A DNA stretch of 59,519 bases from CTSOIL-112 sp964293815 (GCA_964293815.1 CAXYYC010000014.1:1-59519), one strand, 5' to 3'. Positions 1 through 7,695 are shown, counted from the first letter of the stretch. Notes: generated from the letters alone by a model not told the origin. Program-made: numbers and translations.

Positions 1-45
1 CCTTTGTTTCCTATATGATAAACAAAACGTCAGATTAAGTCTTAA

Positions 46-270
46 CTAATACACAGAAATAGTAACCGCTGGCAAAAAATTCAATTTGGCGGCCAAAACC
101 TCTTTTTCCGCTGATTTTTGTGTCATTTGCTTTGATTTAATGCCCGGATAATTTTGAAACGCATCGTCAATCAAGTCATCCACCACATCGGCAAACGAAC
201 CTACCGAAGCCAGAAGCAATGCCCCTGCCATCGCAGTTTTTATCCATTTTAGTCGTTGAGCTCTTCGCAT
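46..270 (-). pseudogene. N-terminal stub of a TolC-family outer membrane efflux/secretion protein
   Basis: The 74-residue frame starts with a hydrophobic signal peptide (ending near ASVGSFAD) and continues into AFQNYPGIKSKQ...SAEKEVLAAKLNFLPAVTI. This matches the first helix and the 'A...FLP' beginning of TolC-type type I secretion channels, which are normally about 430-480 residues. A TAG stop follows ISVY at once, and the downstream bases to the window edge do not resume the family in that frame. I therefore see a truncated gene. Start chosen at 270, where GGGAGG lies about 10 nt upstream; an in-frame ATG at 324 lacks such a site. The cause of truncation (deletion or insertion) lies outside the window. 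Confidence 0.6.
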
Positions 271-370
271 AAAAAAGCCGCCTCCCTTCACGCCCTCAGG
301 CGTATTGCCGCTGTATCGCTTCATAAATCACATTCATTTCAATTTCGATCATTGATCAATTGGCTATCCA

Positions 371-928
371 CTACTGAGATTGCGCATTATTTTGCTGATC
401 TTCCTCTGAAGTCGGCTCAGATGTCTGATCTATATTTTCAGCTGGCTTGCGTTTAAATAACCGCTGATACCACGATGTCTTGACCTCATAACGCTTGGCA
501 TCCACAATATCAAAAGGGATGACTTTCACAGACTGACCATCAATCAAAATTTCGGTCGAAACCGAGCCTTTACCCAGCTGCGCCGTATTGATCCAAAACC
601 ACACATGGTGCGGGTCTCGGGTATATTTTGGCAAGCGATCTTGCTCTGCCATAACGGCTCCAGCCGAATTGCGCCATTTCACGTCAATAGTTCTGGCTTG
701 AATATTTTGATCCCAGCCCAGAGTCATATAGGCATACACCATATCGCCGTAATAAAATTGCTCTTTGGATTTTTTCGTGCTTGCCGCTTTGCTATCCACC
801 GTATTGAGTAGCACCACATGCAGATCACCCGGTGCGACATGCACCTGCCCGACAGAACGCAATGACGAGCAAGCCACCAAACCAAGCGAGAAGACAAAGC
901 AAGCAAACAACCAAACGATTTTTTTCAC
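371..928 (-). CDS. Predicted lipoprotein of unknown function
   Basis: A 185-residue protein with a GTG start preceded by GAGG. The N-terminus is a lipoprotein signal peptide: a Lys-Lys pair, a hydrophobic run and the lipobox LVAC followed by SS, so the mature protein should be lipidated on that Cys. The middle has a beta-rich look, with alternating hydrophobic residues around VKWRNSAG and HHVWFWINTAQLGKG. The last 30 residues are acidic and Gln-rich and probably disordered. I do not recognise the family. It is alone on its strand; the nearest upstream gene (gmhB) ends over 200 bp away, so it likely has its own promoter in the A+T-rich gap, which also holds a GAAC-N4-GTTC palindrome. Confidence 0.6.
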   Translation of the reverse strand: MKKIVWLFACFVFSLGLVACSSLRSVGQVHVAPGDLHVVLLNTVDSKAASTKKSKEQFYYGDMVYAYMTLGWDQNIQARTIDVKWRNSAGAVMAEQDRLPKYTRDPHHVWFWINTAQLGKGSVSTEILIDGQSVKVIPFDIVDAKRYEVKTSWYQRLFKRKPAENIDQTSEPTSEEDQQNNAQSQ

Positions 929-1122
929 AAAAACCTCAAAATTAAATTTAAGTATCTCAAAAGAAGTATATCTATATAATAGAAAAAAGGATAAAATATT
1001 TATACAGACTATTGAATATTCAAATTCTACCTACACTATTGAAAACTCTATCATTCTATCAGTAAAAAGATGAGTTGTTTACCTTGATATTGTCCGATTA
1101 TACTTGATGGCAGTATATTAAA

Positions 1123-1136
1123 AGAACATTCGTTCT
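1123..1136. promoter_or_regulatory. Palindrome AGAAC-ATTC-GTTCT, possible operator
   Basis: A perfect 5+4+5 dyad (AGAACATTCGTTCT) lies in the A+T-rich gap upstream of the lipoprotein gene. A second dyad with the same arms and spacing is at 51138-51151. Such short dyads are typical of dimeric repressor sites, but no regulator is assigned. Confidence 0.3.
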
Positions 1137-1166
1137 CAAAAAGGGGCTGATATATTTATTTTTAGA

Positions 1167-1730
1167 TTAAAACTGCCCCACCAACTCCCGCACCACTGCG
1201 GCTAAATCAACGCGTACATGACATTCATTTGGTGTTTCGGCATCAGCATACGTTTCTCCGCCTTTGCCGGTCAGCACCAAATACGGCTGACAGCCCGCGC
1301 GATGTGCGGCGAGCATATCGTTGAGCGTATCGCCCACATAAATCACATCCTTCAGACGCACATTAAAGCGATCCGCAATATCATTGAGCATGGTCGGTGA
1401 TGGTTTGCGGCAGTCGCAGCCGGCTTCGGATGTGTGCGGACAAAAGAAAATCGCTTCCAATTGCCCACCCGCAGCGATGATTTCATCGTCCATTTTTTGA
1501 TTGACCGCGTTCAGTTGCGATACGGTCAACAGCCCTTGCATAATACCGGGCTGATTGGTAGCCACGACCACGCGAAAATCTGCGCGATGCAATTGTGCCA
1601 AAGCATCCAAACTGCCTGCAATCGGTATCCAATCATCAGGGTCAGCAATCACGCCACGGTACTCATTAATCACGCCGTCGCGGGACAAAATAATGAGTTT
1701 GGACTCCTTCGGTTCGCTTTTAGCACCCAT
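1167..1730 (-). CDS. gmhB: GmhB-like D-glycero-D-manno-heptose bisphosphate phosphatase with missing nucleophile
   Basis: A 187-residue HAD-superfamily protein that aligns along its length with GmhB (heptose 1,7-bisphosphate 7-phosphatase, ADP-heptose/LPS core pathway). Visible family features are RDGVIN, VATNQPGI, the zinc-site pattern CPH...CDCRKP, and GDTLNDM near the C-terminus. The HAD motif I normally reads DxDG; here it reads SRDG, with Ser16 (codon TCC) in place of the nucleophilic Asp, while Asp18 is kept. Asp (GAC/GAT) to TCC needs at least two base changes, so a single read error does not explain it. The rest of the protein looks under normal constraint. It sits 24 bp after glyS, as in many betaproteobacteria. 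It may be inactive, moonlighting or using altered chemistry. Confidence 0.85.
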   Translation of the reverse strand: MGAKSEPKESKLIILSRDGVINEYRGVIADPDDWIPIAGSLDALAQLHRADFRVVVATNQPGIMQGLLTVSQLNAVNQKMDDEIIAAGGQLEAIFFCPHTSEAGCDCRKPSPTMLNDIADRFNVRLKDVIYVGDTLNDMLAAHRAGCQPYLVLTGKGGETYADAETPNECHVRVDLAAVVRELVGQF

Positions 1731-1754
1731 GAGCGCGCTCCTGCCTGACCTTGA

Positions 1755-3863
1755 TCAAACGGCCAATTGTGAAATATCGGCCACACCGTTCATCAATTGT
1801 GCCAATTCCTGCAACAATTTCAAGCGATTCGCGCGAACAGCGGCATCATCAGCCATCACCATCACGTCGGCGAAAAAGGCGTCCACTGATTCGCGCAAGC
1901 CCGCCAATGCGCTCAGTGCACCCGCGTAGTTACGCACGGCAATCGCCTGCTGCACCTGCGGACGCACATCCGCAACGGCTTTGGCCAAACTCTGCTCTGC
2001 CGCTTCGCTCATCAGCGCGTCGCTCAGTTCAGGCGCAATTGCTTCGTTTTTCTCCGCCGCTTTGCGCAAAATATTCACGCAGCGCTTGTTCGCCGCAGCC
2101 AAATCTTGCGCTTCAGGCAGTACGGCAAATGCTTGTACCGCTTGCAATTTCGCCATCACCTCGGACAAATCATCGGGATTATTGGCCAAAACCGCTTCGA
2201 TTTGCGCCGGAGCGTAGCCTTTATCCTTGAGCAGCCCGCGCAAACGATCAAGCATAAACGCTTTGACCTCTGCCACGCTGTTTTTTACCTGCGCATTGTC
2301 AGCAAACTGTGTCTGCGCCTGAGTCAACGTCGCATTCAAGGACAGCGGCAACTGTTTTTCAACCAGCATACGCGTGACGCCCAGCGCGTGACGACGCAGG
2401 GCGAATGGGTCTTTTTCACCGGTTGGCTGTAAACCAATGCCCCAAATCCCAACCAGCGTTTCAAGCTTATCGGCGATTGCGCCAATCAGACCGATCTGGG
2501 TCGCAGGCAACTCATCGCCAGCAAAGCGCGGCTGATAATGCTCGGCACATGCCGCGGCTACGTCCGCTTTTTCACCATGATGCGTCGCGTAGTAGCGTCC
2601 CATCACGCCTTGCAGCTCAGGAAACTCGCCCACCATATCGCTGACCAAATCGGCTTTGGCGATGTACGCTGCACGTTTGGCATCGTCCACGTTCGCGCCG
2701 AGTTGCTCGGCCAAATACGCGGCGATCGCCTGTACACGCGCCACGCGCGCGCCTTGCGAGCCGAGTTTGTTGTGGTACACCACGCTTTGTAATTTACCCA
2801 CCATGTCATCCAAACTGCGCTTTTTGTCTTGCTCAAAAAAGAACTGCGCATCGGCCAAACGCGGGCGCACGACGCGCGCATTGCCTTCGATGATTTGCTC
2901 AGGATGGTCGGTCAGCAAATTGGATACCACCAAAAATTCATTGACCAGCGCGCCTTGCGCATCGGTCATCGCGAAGTATTTTTGATTGGTTTGCATGGTC
3001 AAAATCAAGCATTCCTGCGGCACGGCGAGGAATTCTGGTTCAAACGCCGCTTTGTACACCACTGGATATTCGGTTAGCGATGTCACTTCGTCCAGCAAGG
3101 CCTCGGGCATGATGACGCGATACGCACCGGCTTTATTGTTCAATTGCTCATAAATGCTTTCGCGACGCACTTGATAGTCTGGCTCAACCATACCTTCGGT
3201 GCGCAAAATATGCGCGTATTCGTGTGCATTCGGAATATTGATCGCGGTTTTTCCGAGGAAACGATGACCATCGGTCACACGATCGGCTTTCACGCCAAAC
3301 GCTGTGACTGGCAACACATCCGCGCCAAACAGCACCAACAAGCGCTTGACCGGACGCACGAATTGCACGTCTTGCTCCGCCGTTGTTCCCGCATGAATTT
3401 GGTAGGTCATGACCTTAGGAATCGGTAATTTCGCCGCCGCTTCGGTCAAAACCGCTTGTAAAACCTCCGTCAGTACCGCGCCTTTTTGTGTGTAATTCAG
3501 GAAGAACACATCCTGTTTGCCATCGTTTTCGATCTGCAAATCCGCAGGCGTCTTATCCGCAAAACCCATCGCCGTGAGCTTTTTGACCAAAGACGGACTC
3601 GCCTGACCATCGGCCGTCAGCCCCACCGACACCGGCAAAACCTTATCGCGCTTTTGCACATCGTCGGCCTGCGCGCGCACCTGCTCGATCAATACCGCCA
3701 GACGACGCGGCGTCGCATACGGCTGTACCGCGCAGTTTGCCGCCATCAAGCCATGCTTGACCAGCCCATCACGCACCCCATCGGCGAAGGCCACGGAGAG
3801 TTTGTGCAACGCCTTCGGCGGCAATTCTTCAGTCAAAAGTTCAATCAATAAAGGAGCAGACAT
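1755..3863 (-). CDS. glyS: Glycine--tRNA ligase beta subunit
   Basis: A 702-residue protein, the normal length for the beta subunit of the heterotetrameric alpha2beta2 glycyl-tRNA synthetase, which charges tRNA-Gly in the cytoplasm. It begins with the family signature LLIELLTEELPPKAL (residues 5-19). It carries the HD-like block YYATHHGEKADVAAA and the strongly conserved PTGEKDPFALRRHALGV, and ends with the helical anticodon-binding region. The alpha subunit gene glyQ, usually directly upstream, is absent: upstream lie 190 bp and the divergent rsmE gene. gmhB follows 24 bp downstream and is probably co-transcribed. Confidence 0.97.
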   Translation of the reverse strand: MSAPLLIELLTEELPPKALHKLSVAFADGVRDGLVKHGLMAANCAVQPYATPRRLAVLIEQVRAQADDVQKRDKVLPVSVGLTADGQASPSLVKKLTAMGFADKTPADLQIENDGKQDVFFLNYTQKGAVLTEVLQAVLTEAAAKLPIPKVMTYQIHAGTTAEQDVQFVRPVKRLLVLFGADVLPVTAFGVKADRVTDGHRFLGKTAINIPNAHEYAHILRTEGMVEPDYQVRRESIYEQLNNKAGAYRVIMPEALLDEVTSLTEYPVVYKAAFEPEFLAVPQECLILTMQTNQKYFAMTDAQGALVNEFLVVSNLLTDHPEQIIEGNARVVRPRLADAQFFFEQDKKRSLDDMVGKLQSVVYHNKLGSQGARVARVQAIAAYLAEQLGANVDDAKRAAYIAKADLVSDMVGEFPELQGVMGRYYATHHGEKADVAAACAEHYQPRFAGDELPATQIGLIGAIADKLETLVGIWGIGLQPTGEKDPFALRRHALGVTRMLVEKQLPLSLNATLTQAQTQFADNAQVKNSVAEVKAFMLDRLRGLLKDKGYAPAQIEAVLANNPDDLSEVMAKLQAVQAFAVLPEAQDLAAANKRCVNILRKAAEKNEAIAPELSDALMSEAAEQSLAKAVADVRPQVQQAIAVRNYAGALSALAGLRESVDAFFADVMVMADDAAVRANRLKLLQELAQLMNGVADISQLAV

Positions 3864-3922
3864 AAAACGCTTTCTCGTATCGGTTTTTTACACAGCCATT
3901 TTTGCAATGAAATCGCTTGCGT

Positions 3923-3948
3923 ATCAATATTGCGCATCAATATTGCGC
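3923..3948. repeat. 13-bp perfect tandem duplication between glyS and rsmE
   Basis: ATCAATATTGCGC occurs twice in a row in the intergenic space between divergent glyS and rsmE. It looks like a slippage duplication. Confidence 0.8.
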
Positions 3949-4056
3949 ATGAATAATTAGCCGCGTATTTTACCAGATGAGCCATATACTTTGGGCTAAA
4001 ATACCATGCTGATTGCTATTCATTTATATCTAAAAATTTATCCAACGGGCTAACCC

Positions 4057-4812
4057 ATGCGCTCACGCTTTTTCTACCCTGCCCCGTGGCTCGAAACCGA
4101 AGCCGCCACATTCAAACTGCCCGATGAGGTTTTTCACCACGCCGTCACGGTATTGCGTATGCGTGCGGGCGACGTATGCGAGCTGTTTGACGGCAACGGC
4201 TACTCGGCTGAGGCAGAAATCATCCAAACGGACAAAAAATCCGCCCAAGCGCGCTGGCTGAGCACCCCCAAATTGCACATCGACAACGAATCACCGCTGA
4301 ACATCACCCTTGCCCAATGCCTATCCGCTGCCGAAAAAATGGACTGGACCATCGAAAAGGCCGTCGAGCTCGGCGTCACCCGCATCGTCCCGATATTCTC
4401 CGCACGCAGCCAAATCAAACTTTCCGCCGAACGTATTGACAAAAAAACCGCACACTGGCAACGCATCATCATCGCCGCATGCGCACAATCAGGGCGCAAT
4501 GTTTGCCCGCAACTGCTCACCCCCATGACGCTGAGCGACTGGCTTGGCGCAAGCAAAAGTACCCCCGCGTACAAACTAATCCTACACCCAGACCCGCAAC
4601 TGCCCACGACATTGAGCCAATTGCCGCGCCCCGCTGCCGATCAAGCCATCGAACTCCTCATCGGCCCTGAGAGCGGATTTGACGAGAAAGAATTGCAACT
4701 CGCCCAGCAAGCCGACTACCGCGCCACACTATTGGGATCGCGCGTATTACGCACTGAAACGGCCGGTTTAGCCGCCATCTCAGCCATACAAACACTTTGG
4801 GGTGACTTTTAA
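4057..4812 (+). CDS. rsmE: 16S rRNA (uracil1498-N3)-methyltransferase RsmE
   Basis: A 251-residue SPOUT-class methyltransferase that methylates N3 of U1498 in 16S rRNA using S-adenosylmethionine. The N-terminal PUA-like part has HHAVTVLRMRAGD and LFDGNG. The C-terminal knotted SPOUT domain has the cofactor loop LIGPESGFDEKE and LGSRVLRTETAGLAAI, both diagnostic. Length is normal. It stands alone, divergent from glyS and about 220 bp before the YidB-like gene. Confidence 0.96.
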   Translation: MRSRFFYPAPWLETEAATFKLPDEVFHHAVTVLRMRAGDVCELFDGNGYSAEAEIIQTDKKSAQARWLSTPKLHIDNESPLNITLAQCLSAAEKMDWTIEKAVELGVTRIVPIFSARSQIKLSAERIDKKTAHWQRIIIAACAQSGRNVCPQLLTPMTLSDWLGASKSTPAYKLILHPDPQLPTTLSQLPRPAADQAIELLIGPESGFDEKELQLAQQADYRATLLGSRVLRTETAGLAAISAIQTLWGDF

Positions 4813-5029
4813 AGTGTGACTTTAACTTTTGATTCGTCAAACCTATCGACCGAATAAAAACTCACACTCCTCAAAAAATCCGCAAAAATATTGACCTCTT
4901 GATAACACCCACAAAAAATCATGTTAATATAGCCGCGTCAAACCTGAATCAATGGCAAACACACGCTTGCGCGCTTATTTGCTGTAGCAGGCGCGAATTT
5001 TTCCACATTTTTCAAAAAGGAACACAGCA

Positions 5030-5656
5030 ATGAGTTTATTAGACAGCGTATTAGGTTCAGTATTGGGCGGCAATAGCAACAGCGGCAACAGCAGCCTACA
5101 AGGCGCATTGCTCCAAGCCGTCATCACCCAAATGTTGGGCGGCGGTCAACAAGGCGGCTCAGGCGGCGCATTGGGTAACATCGTCGGCAGCATGCTCGGC
5201 GGTGGCAACCAAGCAGGCGGTGGCGCTTTGGGCAACATCCTCGGCAGCGTTCTGGGCGGTGGCAACCAAGCAGGCGGCGGCGCTTTGGGCAACATCCTCA
5301 GCAGCGTTTTGGGTGGCGGCGCACAAGCACAACAGCAAGCAGGCACACAAATGGCCGGTGGTTTGGGCGGTTTGACTGACATGTTGAGCCAATTGGGCTT
5401 GGGCGACCAAGTCAAATCATGGGTTGGCACTGGCGAAAACTTGCCTGTGACTGCCGAACAAATTCAAAACACCTTAGGTCAAAACGGCACTTTGGGTCAA
5501 ATCGCCAGCCAAGCAGGCGTTTCTGAAACCGACGCGGCAGGTGGCTTGGCCGAATTGCTCCCAGGTTTGATTAACAAACTCACGCCAAATGGTCAAGTTG
5601 ACGCAGGCGACATCACTTCGATTTTAGGTAGTTTATTGGGTGGTAACAAGCAATAA
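5030..5656 (+). CDS. YidB-like DUF937 protein with glycine-rich repeats
   Basis: A 208-residue protein. The N-terminus MSLLDSVLGSVLGG and the C-terminal segment around SQLGLGDQVKSWVGTGEN ... LPGLINKLTPNGQVD match the YidB/DUF937 family, whose role is unknown. Between them is a low-complexity block of 19-residue units of the form LGNILGSVLGGGNQAGGGA (residues 48-66, 67-85, then a partial third), which makes it longer than the roughly 130-residue E. coli YidB. An AAGGA ribosome site lies just before the ATG and a strong hairpin terminator follows, so it is a single-gene unit. Confidence 0.8.
   Translation: MSLLDSVLGSVLGGNSNSGNSSLQGALLQAVITQMLGGGQQGGSGGALGNIVGSMLGGGNQAGGGALGNILGSVLGGGNQAGGGALGNILSSVLGGGAQAQQQAGTQMAGGLGGLTDMLSQLGLGDQVKSWVGTGENLPVTAEQIQNTLGQNGTLGQIASQAGVSETDAAGGLAELLPGLINKLTPNGQVDAGDITSILGSLLGGNKQ
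5171..5329 (+). repeat. 57-bp in-frame repeats inside the YidB-like gene
   Basis: Two full copies (5171-5227, 5228-5284) and a partial third of a 57-bp unit encode the 19-residue Gly-rich repeat. The nucleotide match between units is high, so repeat number may vary between strains. Confidence 0.75.
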
Positions 5657-5705
5657 TCCGTTACCCCCTATAAATCGTCATTCACAACACAATTGACGAA
5701 TCAAG

Positions 5706-5747
5706 CAGGCGATCGATAGGCAACTATCCATCGCCTGTTTGGTTTTT
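5706..5747 (+). terminator. Rho-independent terminator after the YidB-like gene
   Basis: CAGGCGAT-C-GATAG pairs with CTATC-C-ATCGCCTG around a 5-base loop, followed by TTTGGTTTTT. Confidence 0.85.
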
Positions 5748-5817
5748 ATCTGCAGACTACCCCAAAGCATGAGAACGCGGTACAATCAAACCCATACTCA
5801 TCAACCACAACCACACC

Positions 5818-6255
5818 ATGCTGTTTAACCCGACCCTCAAAGAAGTGCGCCAATTTTTCTACCACGCTTGGCACAAATCTTTAAACCAACAAACACTCGC
5901 ACCCATCGAAACCATCGCGGTCAAATGGATGCGCGTCCATCCCGAATACCACGCCGTGCTCAACGGCCCGATAGAAGCACTCGAAGCTGCGCAGTTTTTA
6001 CCCGAAGACGGTCAGACCAATCCATTTCTACACCTATCCATGCACCTATCGATCAGCGAACAAATCTCCATTGACCAGCCGCATGGCATTCGTGCCGCCT
6101 ACGAAAAACTGTGTCAAAAGCACGATGACGAACACACCGCCGCCCACATCATCATGGAAGCACTTGGGCAAATTCTATGGCAGTCACAACGCGACCAAAA
6201 AGAACCCGATGGCGCAGCCTATATCGACATGATATTGCGCGCCGCCTCCGATTAA
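5818..6255 (+). CDS. DUF1841 family protein
   Basis: A 145-residue cytoplasmic protein matching the DUF1841 family of beta- and gammaproteobacteria (start MLFNPTLKEVRQFFYHAW, then HPEYHAVL, HLSMHLSISEQI, and GIRAAYEKL). The family is small, helical and uncharacterised; the conserved His residues in the HLSMHL and DEHTAAHIIMEALG segments suggest metal binding, but that is inference. It is followed 56 bp later by the DUF2322-like gene on the same strand. Confidence 0.85.
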   Translation: MLFNPTLKEVRQFFYHAWHKSLNQQTLAPIETIAVKWMRVHPEYHAVLNGPIEALEAAQFLPEDGQTNPFLHLSMHLSISEQISIDQPHGIRAAYEKLCQKHDDEHTAAHIIMEALGQILWQSQRDQKEPDGAAYIDMILRAASD

Positions 6256-6311
6256 ACCGATTCAGCAGACAACCGTCAAAACCTTTGATTTGATTATTTT
6301 AGGAGAACACC

Positions 6312-6698
6312 ATGAGCCTATTCAAAACCAGTACCGTATTCCAAGATAACCTCGAACAATTCCCGCCAGTGGATATTGTTGAACGCATCGACATTACGCA
6401 AGGCGACAAACCGCAAGGCAGCATTCTCAATGCGGATGGTCAACGCGGCTCACTCGCGCTGTACTACTACCTTTACAAAACCATGGGCGAGCTGGACATC
6501 TACGCGGCGCGCCGTGGCCTCGAACTCTACGCCGAGCACACCGCCGATGCGCGCGCCAATCCGGGCAAACACCCGAATATCGATCGGCTGATTTTGATCG
6601 AAGCGACGCACAAGCCGATGGCAATGAAAGTGATTTACAAAGAAGGTGAACAGCCCGCAAGCAACTGGGATGATGACGAAAATAAAGGCGAGCAATAA
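6312..6698 (+). CDS. DUF2322-like protein of unknown function
   Basis: A 128-residue soluble protein preceded by a good ribosome site (AGGAGA). The segments GSLALYYYLYK, LELYAEHTADARANPGKHP and NIDRL resemble the DUF2322 family as I recall it, which is uncharacterised. An acidic tail (WDDDENKGEQ) ends the protein. No membrane segments. Probably in one transcript with the DUF1841 gene upstream. Confidence 0.6.
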   Translation: MSLFKTSTVFQDNLEQFPPVDIVERIDITQGDKPQGSILNADGQRGSLALYYYLYKTMGELDIYAARRGLELYAEHTADARANPGKHPNIDRLILIEATHKPMAMKVIYKEGEQPASNWDDDENKGEQ

Positions 6699-6896
6699 CA
6701 TAGTATTTTTAGGCGAAACTCAAACACCGTACCAATCATCTAAAGACAAAAATATAAAAATGTAACAACCAATGGGATAAAATGAAACAACATTGGTGGA
6801 TGATTGTTTTTTGTCTATGATTAGCTTAAATAAACATACTTACTATTGTTGATTTTACTGATAAATCAACGGGTTATTTTTAATTGGAGGAGTCTT

Positions 6897-6941
6897 ATGA
6901 AGCGAGTTATTTTTCATGTTATGTGTCATTTTGATGCATAA
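6897..6941 (+). CDS. Possible 14-codon leader ORF just before the integron cassette
   Basis: ATG with a strong GGAGG site 6 nt upstream opens a 14-codon frame (MKRVIFHVMCHFDA) that stops 6 bp before the cassette boundary at 6947/6948. Just upstream, GTTGATTT and AAATCAAC (6848-6870) form a hairpin followed by a T-rich run. It could be a translation-coupling leader or the 5' remnant of the gene that the cassette interrupted. Its translation is unproven. Confidence 0.25.
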   Translation: MKRVIFHVMCHFDA

Positions 6942-6947
6942 GTATAG

Positions 6948-7689
6948 TTAGCCCTCAAGTGAAGATTTATGCACAAATTTGAATACTTTCCTCCGGTAAT
7001 TGGCAAAGGCGAATACCACTGCCCATATTGCAACGTTTATGCAAAGCAGTTCTATGCCCACCTTCATAGCTTCACTAACTTCAACTGGAGCAGCGTTGTA
7101 GACAAACAATCAAAATTTAACGAGCCGATCAGCGGCAAATGGATTGTTACCAAGTGCCAACGGTGTAGTGAAATAGCCTTCTGGAATGAAGGCAATTTGA
7201 TTTATCCAAAAAAGACCATCGCCCCACCGCCCAACCTCGATCTTTCTGAAGATATAAAGATTGATTATCGGGAGGCGGCAAATGTTTTTTCTGACTCACC
7301 TAGAGCGGCAGCAGCTTTGTTAAGGCTTGCTTTGCAAAAGCTATGCAAACAGCTAGGCGAAAAGGGCGAAAACATTAACGAAGACATAAAAAACCTCGTA
7401 TCCAAAGGCTTGAATCCACTTGTTCAAAAATCTCTTGATGCATTGCGGATAACCGGAAACAACGCGGTACATCCTGGAGAAATTGATCTTACTGAAGAGC
7501 CAGATCGAGTTGTTAAGCTGTTTGACTTGATTAACTTCATTGCAAACAAAATGATTACGGAACCCAAGGAAATCGAGAATTTCTATGAGCAGCTGCCGCC
7601 GGGTTCAAAAGAGGCCATCGATAAACGAGACAAGAAGGGCTAACTAGTCCATCAAGCGGACGCCGCACCGGCGCCACTTATGTTCAACG
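6948..7689 (+). mobile_element. Integron gene cassette (742 bp) with one ORF
   Basis: The left boundary is G|TTAGCC at 6947/6948 and the right boundary is G|TTAGGA at 7689/7690, the two expected integrase cut points. The first six bases of the cassette, TTAGCC, are the exact reverse complement of GGCTAA, the inverse-core of the attC at 7638-7695. That is the rule for a cassette that was once a circle. The cassette holds one ORF filling nearly its whole length, in the usual orientation. No integron integrase and no second attC are seen in the window, so this is a lone cassette, perhaps inserted at a secondary site. Confidence 0.85.
6969..7643 (+). CDS. Zinc-ribbon DUF4145 protein carried on an integron cassette
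   Basis: A 224-residue protein. The N-terminus has two CxxC pairs (Cys18/Cys21 and Cys63/Cys66) that should form a zinc ribbon. Residues about 95-200 match DUF4145: SPRAAAALLRLALQKLC, then helices and NAVHPGEIDL with the conserved His. DUF4145 occurs alone or fused to restriction and other defence proteins; it is thought to bind or process nucleic acids, but no activity is established. The gene begins 21 bp inside the cassette, and its TAA stop overlaps the attC inverse core. Its A+T-richer codon use differs from flanking housekeeping genes, which fits horizontal transfer. Confidence 0.75.
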   Translation: MHKFEYFPPVIGKGEYHCPYCNVYAKQFYAHLHSFTNFNWSSVVDKQSKFNEPISGKWIVTKCQRCSEIAFWNEGNLIYPKKTIAPPPNLDLSEDIKIDYREAANVFSDSPRAAAALLRLALQKLCKQLGEKGENINEDIKNLVSKGLNPLVQKSLDALRITGNNAVHPGEIDLTEEPDRVVKLFDLINFIANKMITEPKEIENFYEQLPPGSKEAIDKRDKKG

Positions 7690-7695
7690 TTAGGA
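7638..7695 (+). other. attC recombination site (59-base element)
   Basis: Outer arms GGCTAAC (7638-7644) and GTTAGGA (7689-7695) enclose ATCAAGCGGACGCCG ... CGGCGCCACTTATGTTCAAC. Inner pairing AAG/CTT, GG/CC and CGCCG/CGGCG around CAC, with an unpaired A, gives the folded hairpin with extrahelical bases that integron integrases recognise. The 58-bp length is typical. Confidence 0.88.

Noticed and set aside
1123..1136. SOS (LexA) box
   Set aside because: Spacing fits the Gram-positive box, but the genes nearby are not SOS genes and betaproteobacterial LexA normally uses CTGT-N8-ACAG.
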